Assembly: GCF_001038625.1 (NCBI RefSeq)
Contig: NZ_CP011803.1
Coordinates: forward strand, 4,588,001-4,652,000
Length of the DNA: 64,000 nt
Direction of reading: 5' to 3'
Source of the DNA: Clostridium carboxidivorans P7
GTDB taxonomy: Bacteria; Bacillota; Clostridia; Clostridiales; Clostridiaceae
A program made the translations under genes and the position numbers. Numbering within the stretch: the first letter of the stretch is position 1; each line of letters begins with the position of its first letter. Positions 58,181 through 64,000 of the stretch are shown here, piece by piece. The notes under the pieces were generated by a model that did not search any database, had not been told where the DNA came from, and worked only from the letters and a program-made list of their open reading frames with translations.

Positions 58181-58289
58181 GTGTAAAGTTGTAAAAAAGT
58201 TTAAATTAATCTTCTAATATTATTAATATTTTAATAAATGCTATTAATGTTGTCTTTTTAAATATTAATTTACAAAGCGTAATTTAAAA

Positions 58290-58333
58290 AAATATGCTGT
58301 AGTTTTATGATTGAACTATAGCATATTTTTTTA
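58290..58333 (+). terminator. Terminator of the MarR-HlyD-ABC2 operon
   Basis: Fifteen-pair stem with one G-U pair, followed by seven T. The remainder of the 519-base gap 58181-58699 is AT-rich and has no gene I can support. Confidence 0.7.
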
Positions 58334-58619
58334 TATCTATTTATAGTATTTTTATTTACCTTGTACCTCGTTAAATAGAAATTCTATAAATAGAGAAAAG
58401 AATATAAAAAGTGTCAAATGAACAAAAAAGTATCTTAAGTGATAAGGAATATATTAAAATAATCAGAAAATAAAGCAGTTAATGTATTAAAATAACCAGT
58501 ATAGTAGTGAATTTGCATAAAACTAGTATGGTTGATAAATAAGTACAAAGTACTATAATGAAATTAGTAAATATAAAAAAATGATTACCAGGGTGTAGGA
58601 TTGTATTGTGGTACTGTTG

Positions 58620-58653
58620 TTTCAAAATACTTGCATAAACAAGTATTTTGAAA
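58620..58653. promoter_or_regulatory. Inverted repeat upstream of the second marR
   Basis: Perfect 14-bp arms (58620-58633 and 58640-58653) with a 6-base spacer, beginning TTTCAAAATACTTG, 47 bases ahead of the marR start. Likely autoregulatory operator. Confidence 0.6.
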
Positions 58654-58699
58654 TATACTTAAATGGTGATATATTACATATTTTAAAAGAGGTGGTTAC

Positions 58700-59146
58700 T
58701 TGGAAATAAAAAACAATCCTGATATACAAAAGCTTGGTCAGGTTTTAAATATGAGTTTTAGGTTAATATCTAATCGTATAAGTTCAAAGTTTAAATCTTG
58801 TGGATATGATATAACTCCAGAACAATACACAATACTTACATACTTATATGAGCATGGTGAATTACAGCAAAATCAGATTTCTAAACTTACAACTAAGGAT
58901 GAACCAAGTGTTTCTCGTATAATTAATAATATGATTAAGAATGATATTGTTAAAAAAGTACAACATCCAAATGATAGAAGGACGAACTTGATTTGTTTAA
59001 CGGAAAAATCAAAGCAAATGAGACAAGCACTTCATAATGAGGCATTTACATTATTAGAAGAAGCATTGAAGGATATTCCTAAATCTGATATTGAAAATCT
59101 TTATGATGTATTGAATCGTATTATAAATAATTTGAATAGAGTTTGA
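58700..59146 (+). CDS. MarR-family transcriptional regulator
   Basis: A 148-residue MarR regulator: TPEQYTILTYLYEHGELQQ, recognition region ISKLTTKDEPSVSRIINNM and wing QHPNDRRTNLICLTEKS. TTG start with AGAGG seven bases upstream. It lies 137 bases ahead of cfa in the same direction, so it may sense fatty acids or membrane stress and control cfa; that link is inference. Confidence 0.9.
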   Translation: MEIKNNPDIQKLGQVLNMSFRLISNRISSKFKSCGYDITPEQYTILTYLYEHGELQQNQISKLTTKDEPSVSRIINNMIKNDIVKKVQHPNDRRTNLICLTEKSKQMRQALHNEAFTLLEEALKDIPKSDIENLYDVLNRIINNLNRV

Positions 59147-59283
59147 TATTATGCTTATAACAATTTTCTTATTAGACAGTTGCATAATAATATTTTATAT
59201 AAATTTAATGATATAACTAATATATTTATCATATTAATTTAAATAGCGATGTTATATAAATAATTGAATTAGGAGGCAGTAGT

Positions 59284-60459
59284 ATGAGTATTGACAAGAT
59301 ATTTTACAAAAATTTATTTAAAAACCTATTTTCAGATACTTGTGAAGTAAGGTTTTGGGATGGAGAAGTAGAAAAGTATGGGGAAGGTGAAAGTAAGTTT
59401 ACCATAGTTTTTAATGAACACATTTCTAAAGCAGATATAATTAGAGATCCCTTTATTACATTTGGAGAAGGGTACATGACTAAAAAGTTAGATATAGAAG
59501 GAGATGTTCAAAAGGTTATCGAATCTTTGTATAATAATAAAGAAAGTTTTTTAAGTAATGGCAATAAATATATGGATTTAATTAAGAGAATGTCAAATAC
59601 TATTAAAAATAGTAAGGAATATATTCAACATCATTATGATATTGGAAATGATTTTTACAAATTGTGGCTAGATAGTACAATGACTTATTCTTGTGGTTAT
59701 TTTAAAGCTAATGATGATTCCTTAGAAACAGCTCAAAAAAATAAAGTTAGACATATTCTTAAAAAATTATGTTTAGAAGAAGGACAAACTTTACTTGATA
59801 TAGGCTGTGGATGGGGAGAATTAATTATTACTGCAGCAAAACAGTATAAAGTAAAAGCTATGGGAATAACTTTGAGTTCAGAACAATTTGCTAAAGTTAA
59901 TGAAAGAATAAAAGATGAAGGATTAGAAGATTTAGTTCAAGTTAAACTTACAGACTATAGGGAATTAGAAAATGTAAAATTTGATAGAATAGTCAGTGTG
60001 GGAATGGTAGAACATGTAGGAAAAGAACATATTGGAGAGTATTTTAATGCAGTAAATAATCTATTAAACGAAAAAGGTGTTTCTATGCTTCATTGTATTA
60101 CAGCTATAGGTGAAGGTGGAACTAATACGTGGATAGACAAGCACATTTTCCCTGGTGGATATATACCTTCAGTTAAAGAATTGATTGATAATATGACAGA
60201 TTATAAATTTTATTTAAATGACGTAGAAAGTCTTCGAAGACATTATGGAAGAACTTTGGAGTATTGGGCAAGAAACTTTGAAAATGCATTGCCTGAAATA
60301 AGAAAAACAAAGGATGAAACTTTTATAAGAATGTGGAGATTATACTTAGATGCTTGTGCAGCATCCTTTAATTGTGGTAATATTGATATTCATCAATTTT
60401 TATTTGTAAAAGGTGTGAATAATGAATTACCATGGACTAGAGAGTACATGTATGCGTAA
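59284..60459 (+). CDS. cfa: Cyclopropane-fatty-acyl-phospholipid synthase
   Basis: A 391-residue SAM-dependent enzyme converting unsaturated phospholipid chains to cyclopropane acids. N-terminal lipid-binding domain (about 1-110), the family signature QHHYDIGNDFYKLWLDSTM, SAM motif LLDIGCGWGELIITAA, and the catalytic-site glutamate region VGMVEHVGKEH. Full length. Strong AGGAGG. It completes a phospholipid theme with psd 6 kb upstream. Confidence 0.95.
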   Translation: MSIDKIFYKNLFKNLFSDTCEVRFWDGEVEKYGEGESKFTIVFNEHISKADIIRDPFITFGEGYMTKKLDIEGDVQKVIESLYNNKESFLSNGNKYMDLIKRMSNTIKNSKEYIQHHYDIGNDFYKLWLDSTMTYSCGYFKANDDSLETAQKNKVRHILKKLCLEEGQTLLDIGCGWGELIITAAKQYKVKAMGITLSSEQFAKVNERIKDEGLEDLVQVKLTDYRELENVKFDRIVSVGMVEHVGKEHIGEYFNAVNNLLNEKGVSMLHCITAIGEGGTNTWIDKHIFPGGYIPSVKELIDNMTDYKFYLNDVESLRRHYGRTLEYWARNFENALPEIRKTKDETFIRMWRLYLDACAASFNCGNIDIHQFLFVKGVNNELPWTREYMYA

Positions 60460-60510
60460 TCTTACATTATATTTAAATTGATAATTGAATTATTATTAGG
60501 GGTATGTTAT

Positions 60511-60948
60511 ATGAAAAATTTTATGAGAGAAGCTATAAAAGAAGCAGAAAAATCATTAGTTTTAGGAGAAGTACCTGTAGGAGTTGTTATAGTTAAAGAC
60601 AATATTATAATAGCTAGAGCTCATAATTTAAGAGAAACTTTGCAGGATACATTAGCTCATGCAGAAATACTTGCTATAAAGGAAGCTTCACAGTATACTA
60701 ATAATTGGAGATTAAGTGGATGTAGTATGTATGTTACTTTAGAGCCATGTCCAATGTGTGCAGGAGCTATACTTCAGTCTAGAATAAGCAATGTATATAT
60801 AGGAACGTTTGAACCTAATACAGGAGCTTGTGGTTCTGTAATAAACATACTTCAAAATGATAATTTGAATCGGTGGACAAATGTTTACTGGAATTATGAT
60901 GAAAAATGCAGTAATATACTAGAAGAGTTTTTTAGTAAAAAGAGGTAA
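60511..60948 (+). CDS. tadA: tRNA adenosine deaminase TadA
   Basis: A zinc deaminase of 145 residues that converts A34 of tRNA-Arg(ACG) to inosine; that tRNA is encoded at 48782. Zinc ligands and catalytic Glu are in AHAEILAIKEA and PCPMCAGAI. The frame is open to TTG 60478, but ATG 60511 with AGGGG upstream matches the family N-terminus (MREAIKEAEKSL). Confidence 0.95.
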   Translation: MKNFMREAIKEAEKSLVLGEVPVGVVIVKDNIIIARAHNLRETLQDTLAHAEILAIKEASQYTNNWRLSGCSMYVTLEPCPMCAGAILQSRISNVYIGTFEPNTGACGSVINILQNDNLNRWTNVYWNYDEKCSNILEEFFSKKR

Positions 60949-60951
60949 TAT

Positions 60952-61043
60952 GGAGAGATGTCCGAGTGGTCGAAGGTGATTGACTCGAAATCAATTGTAC
61001 GGTTAATACCGTACCGGGGGTTCAAATCCCCCTCTCTCCGCCA
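60952..61043 (+). tRNA. tRNA-Ser(CGA)
   Basis: 92-base tRNA with long variable arm and CCA; anticodon loop CTCGAAA. Starts three bases after the tadA stop, so the two may be one transcript. Confidence 0.96.
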
Positions 61044-61057
61044 AAATAATAAAAATT

Positions 61058-61095
61058 GCCCAAAAGTCTTGAATTACTAGACTTTGGGCTTTTTC
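61058..61095 (+). terminator. Terminator of tRNA-Ser(CGA)
   Basis: GCCCAAA...TTTGGGC stem (61058-61069 with 61080-61089, one bulged base) followed by T-run. The stretch to 61262 is AT-rich with no gene seen. Confidence 0.75.
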
Positions 61096-61262
61096 TTTAC
61101 ATATTATAATAAGTTTTGATAAAATACGAAATATAGGATATTAAAACTTTTAGCAAAAGTATTGAATTATACAAAAATTAATAGTATAATAATGCTTGTT
61201 CTGATAATGGTTTAAGTGTCTGAACATTGTAATTTAATATTTTTTATGAGTAAATCAATTAT

Positions 61263-61352
61263 GGAGAGGTGTCCGAGTGGTTTAAGGAGCACGCCTGGAA
61301 AGCGTGTGTAGGGGAAACTCTACCGGGGGTTCGAATCCCCCTTTCTCCGCCA
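61263..61352 (+). tRNA. tRNA-Ser(GGA)
   Basis: 90-base tRNA with long variable arm and CCA; anticodon loop CTGGAAA. Confidence 0.96.
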
Positions 61353-61362
61353 TTTAATCTTT

Positions 61363-61630
61363 GTCGTGCTAGATGGGGAGATAGCGGTGCCCTGTAACCT
61401 GCAATCCGCTATAGCAGGATTGAATTCCTTGCTTAGGCTATAAAATGTGGGGTCTGGCCCATAAAAGTGGCGTTGAGAACTGGGTCCCACGCAACGAAAA
61501 CTCATGAACCCCGTCAGGTCCGGAAGGAAGCAGCGGTAAGTGATCATTTTCGTGTGCCGTGGATAAACCTGGTTTGAGTTAACTGTATGGGTAACGCTCA
61601 TATTTTATCAGACGAAGCAAGGTGCACGAC
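61363..61630 (+). ncRNA. ffs: Signal recognition particle RNA, large Gram-positive form
   Basis: About 268 bases, the long SRP RNA with Alu domain, as in Bacillus and clostridia. Complementary ends (GTCGTGC at 61363 and GCACGAC at 61624-61630) close the molecule; helix 8 has the conserved GTCAGGTCCGGAAGGAAGCAGC core with the GGAA tetraloop. The Alu part (GGTGCCCTGTAACC) lies at the 5' end. Between tRNA-Ser and dnaX, its usual clostridial position. Confidence 0.95.
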
Positions 61631-61650
61631 TTTAATAATGACTTGAATAA

Positions 61651-61675
61651 AAGATACCATATGGTGTCTTTTTTT
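61651..61675 (+). terminator. Terminator of SRP RNA
   Basis: Ten-base stem (61651-61660 with 61661-61670) followed by T-run. Confidence 0.7.
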
Positions 61676-61745
61676 ATTATATTAACTATTAAGTGTTTAT
61701 TAATGTATAATATAGGTAGTTAGAAAGTTAGAAGAAGGTGATTTA

Positions 61746-63371
61746 ATGGCTTATACTGCATTATATAGAGAATGGAGACCTAGAATTTTTGATGATGTAG
61801 TGGGACAGAAGCATATAACTGTTACATTAAAAAATCAAATAAGGAATAATAGAATAGCACATGCATATCTTTTTTCAGGCACAAGAGGTACAGGAAAAAC
61901 CTCTACAGCTAAAATTTTAGCCAAAGCAGTGAATTGCACAGATTTGAGAGATGGAGAACCTTGTAATGAATGTGATATGTGTAAAAAGATAAATTCAGGA
62001 ATTTCTATTGATGTTATAGAAATGGATGCAGCGTCTAAAAGACGTTTGGAGGATATCAAGGATGTTATAGAAAATGTAAAGTATCCGCCTCAAGAGGGTA
62101 AATATAAAGTATATATAATGGATGAAGTCCATATGTTAACTGCTGAAGCAGTAAATGCTTTTTTAAAAACATTAGAAGAACCACCTTCAAATGTTATATT
62201 TATACTTGCTACAACAGATCCACAAAAGCTTCCAGTTACTATACTTTCACGATGTCAGAAATTTGATTTTAGGAGAATAAAAAGTTCAGATATTTTTGGC
62301 AGGATGAGAGATATAGTTAAAGAACAAGGCATTTTTGCAGATGATAGAAGTTTAAATTTAATAGCTAGAATGAGTGATGGTGCTATGAGAGATGCCTTAA
62401 GTATATTAGATCAAGCAATATCCATGGGTGGTGGAAAGGTAGAATATGAATCAGTTGTAAGTATGCTTGGACTTGTTACTAATGAAAATATGATAAAACT
62501 TGCAGATAGTATAATAGATAAAAATGTAGAAGAGTCCATGAAAGTAATTGATGATATAGTTCTTAGTGGTAAGGATATTTATAACTTTATTAGAGATATG
62601 ATTACCCATTTAAGAAATCTTTTAATGGTAAAGGTTTCTAAAGAACCTGAAGAAATTTTAGATATGTCTGAGGAAAATATAGAACTTTTGAAGGAACAAT
62701 CTAAAAAAACGAAATCAGAAGAAATTATGAGAAATATAAGAATACTCCAAGATGCAGAAGAACAATCAAAATGGACAAAACAAAGTAGGATATATTTAGA
62801 ACTGGCAGTAATAAAGATGTGTAAAATAGAGTATGATACTTCAAAAGAAGTTATACTTGCAAGGTTGAATAGACTAGAAGAAGCTATAAGAGAAGGAGAA
62901 ATAAAGGTTTCTTATGAAAGGAATACTTCTAAAACAACAAAACATGAAGTGAAGAAAAACATAACTAAAAAGGATGTAGTTAAAGAAGCAGCACAACCTG
63001 TAATGGAACAAAATGTTTATTCAAAACTTACTGTGGATATAGTAAAAAGAAGTTGGAAGGACATATTAGAAGCTTTTAAAAGTAAACGACATATGGTTTT
63101 ATTTGCAGCATTAACTACAGGTCAAGTTGATGCATGCGATAAAGGAATAATAACTATTGGATATGACAAAGATTATTCTTTCAATAAGGAACGATTAGAA
63201 AAAGATGAAAATAGAAAAATTGTAGAAGCTATATTTTCTGAAGTATTAAAAGAAAAAGTAAGAGTACAGTATCATATAGATTTTCAAAATATGAATGGTG
63301 TAAATGATTCACCAGAGCAAGTAATTAAGGATGCTTTTGGAGAAGATATAGTAGAAATAATTGATGAATAA
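61746..63371 (+). CDS. dnaX: DNA polymerase III subunits gamma/tau
   Basis: A 541-residue clamp-loader ATPase. Walker A GTRGTGKTSTAK, zinc-binding cysteines in NCTDLRDGEPCNECDMC, Walker B YIMDEVHML and sensor 1 TTDPQKLPVTILSRCQKF. The C-terminal half (about 360-541) carries a Lys-rich linker and a tau-like domain. AGAAGGTGA ribosome-binding site. Leads the dnaX-ybaB-recR cluster. I see no in-frame slippery site of the E. coli kind. Confidence 0.97.
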   Translation: MAYTALYREWRPRIFDDVVGQKHITVTLKNQIRNNRIAHAYLFSGTRGTGKTSTAKILAKAVNCTDLRDGEPCNECDMCKKINSGISIDVIEMDAASKRRLEDIKDVIENVKYPPQEGKYKVYIMDEVHMLTAEAVNAFLKTLEEPPSNVIFILATTDPQKLPVTILSRCQKFDFRRIKSSDIFGRMRDIVKEQGIFADDRSLNLIARMSDGAMRDALSILDQAISMGGGKVEYESVVSMLGLVTNENMIKLADSIIDKNVEESMKVIDDIVLSGKDIYNFIRDMITHLRNLLMVKVSKEPEEILDMSEENIELLKEQSKKTKSEEIMRNIRILQDAEEQSKWTKQSRIYLELAVIKMCKIEYDTSKEVILARLNRLEEAIREGEIKVSYERNTSKTTKHEVKKNITKKDVVKEAAQPVMEQNVYSKLTVDIVKRSWKDILEAFKSKRHMVLFAALTTGQVDACDKGIITIGYDKDYSFNKERLEKDENRKIVEAIFSEVLKEKVRVQYHIDFQNMNGVNDSPEQVIKDAFGEDIVEIIDE

Positions 63372-63427
63372 ACAAAAAAATATGGTATAATTGAAATTAT
63401 GTAAAGTGAATTAAGGAGGAATTAATT

Positions 63428-63769
63428 ATGGCAAAAGGTGGATTTCCTAATTTCGGTGGAGGAAACATGAATAACTTAATGAAGCAAGCACAAAAGCTTC
63501 AAAAGCAAATGGAAGATATGCAAAGTGATTTAAAAAACAAGGAGTTTGAAGCAACAGTTGGCGGTGGCGCAGTAGTTGCAGTAGCAAATGGTAAAAAAGA
63601 AATAATTGATATAAAAATAAAGCCTGAAGTTGTTGATCCTGATGATGTAGAAATGCTTCAAGATTTAGTTTTAAGTGCATGTAATGAAGCACTTAAAAAG
63701 GCAGAAGACGAAACTGCTTCAGAAATGAAAAAATTAACAGGTGGAATGAATATGCCAGGAATGTTCTAA
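63428..63769 (+). CDS. ybaB: YbaB/EbfC nucleoid-associated protein
   Basis: A 113-residue DNA-binding protein of the YbaB/EbfC family. Gly/Asn-rich start, helix with NNLMKQAQKLQKQMEDMQ, core FEATVGGGAVVAVANGKKEI and IKIKPEVVDPDDVEMLQDL. Dimeric, thought to shape DNA and help RecR-linked repair. AAGGAGG ribosome-binding site. Between dnaX and recR, the universal arrangement. Confidence 0.96.
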   Translation: MAKGGFPNFGGGNMNNLMKQAQKLQKQMEDMQSDLKNKEFEATVGGGAVVAVANGKKEIIDIKIKPEVVDPDDVEMLQDLVLSACNEALKKAEDETASEMKKLTGGMNMPGMF

Positions 63770-63778
63770 AAAATATGG

Positions 63779-63806
63779 AAAACCCCATCTTTTAAAGATG
63801 GGGTTT
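63779..63806 (+). terminator. Hairpin between ybaB and recR
   Basis: Thirteen-base arms with AAAACCCCATCTT and its complement, then T-run. Likely partial attenuation before recR. Confidence 0.75.
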
Positions 63807-63825
63807 TAAGTTGAGGTGAAAAAAG

Positions 63826-64000
63826 GTGGATTTTTATCCAATTGCAATAGAAAAGCTGATAGAAGAGTTTGCTAAACTACCAGGGATAGGGTATAAAACA
63901 GCACAAAGATTAACAATTCATGTTTTAAATTTACCTGGAGAAGAGGTTAAAGAATTTGCTGAAGCTTTAATTAAAGCTAGAGGAACAATAAAATATTGTT
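63826..64000 (+). CDS. recR: Recombination protein RecR, 5' part
   Basis: The first 58 codons, cut by the window edge. GTG start with GAGGTG seven bases upstream. The helix-hairpin-helix reads LPGIGYKTAQRLTIHVL and the sequence continues toward the zinc finger with IKYC. RecR acts with RecF and RecO in gap repair; recF is encoded at 26223. Confidence 0.95.
   Translation, partial: MDFYPIAIEKLIEEFAKLPGIGYKTAQRLTIHVLNLPGEEVKEFAEALIKARGTIKYC

Noticed and set aside
61320..61601. 93-residue minus-strand frame
   Set aside because: It lies over tRNA-Ser(GGA) and SRP RNA; the RNA genes explain the sequence.
62699..62725. A7 run in dnaX as a tau/gamma frameshift site
   Set aside because: The A-run is out of phase with an X_XXY_YYZ heptamer (codons AAA AAA ACG), so no E. 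coli-type shift is supported.

Overview
The window is the replication-origin region of a low-GC, spore-forming Firmicute, almost certainly Clostridium sensu stricto. The DNA is very AT-rich. The gene order rpmH / oriC / dnaA-dnaN-yaaA-recF-remB-gyrB-gyrA is that of clostridia, and the 16S gene, spore-associated yyaC, the long SRP RNA and many neighbours fit the genus. I do not name a species.

Left arm (1-22.6 kb). Apart from hsp18, an AI-2E-type permease and yyaC, everything reads leftward, away from the origin. In order outward from oriC: rpmH-rnpA-yidD-yidC-jag-mnmE-mnmG-rsmG (ribosome, membrane insertion, tRNA modification), noc-parA-parB with two perfect parS palindromes, DUF4446 and ykuS, DUF3343-mscS-DUF951, rpsF-ssb-rpsR with an S6:S18-type leader, and a MazG-like/yybS/gdpP/rplI/lonB/dnaB operon. 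hsp18 at the left edge carries a textbook CtsR operator.

Origin and right arm (22.6-39.2 kb). oriC is bipartite: DnaA boxes lie both between rpmH and dnaA and between dnaA and dnaN. After gyrA an IS1182-type insertion sequence of about 1.6 kb sits between two identical 52-bp copies of a terminator hairpin. Its transposase is split at a run of nine A, with an in-frame A_AAA_AAG heptamer. A decayed AraC-like fragment follows, then tandem rRNA promoters and a complete 16S-23S-5S-tRNA(CAU)-tRNA-Ala operon.

39.2-64 kb. Rightward housekeeping and accessory genes: HD-domain protein, niaR, DUF362 ferredoxin protein, UPF0182 protein, L,D-transpeptidase, a FAD oxidoreductase plus DUF1667 pair, serS with tRNA-Ser/tRNA-Arg genes, a YczE-like membrane protein, a large hybrid histidine kinase, psd (leftward), a MarR-HlyD-ABC2-ABC2 export operon, MarR and cfa, tadA, two more tRNA-Ser genes, SRP RNA, dnaX, ybaB and the start of recR.

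Most of the window is conserved core. The points most worth a second look are the hybrid kinase, whose H-box and HPt phospho-histidines are both replaced by Asn while the ATP site and one receiver Asp remain; the IS that appears to have duplicated a whole palindromic terminator; a 41-bp palindrome over the MarR promoter of an export operon with no ATPase gene; a hairpin that is both terminator and Shine-Dalgarno cage ahead of ykuS; and a 13-bp inverted repeat bracketing the tRNA-Ser promoter. I found no CRISPR array, prophage or recognisable defence system.
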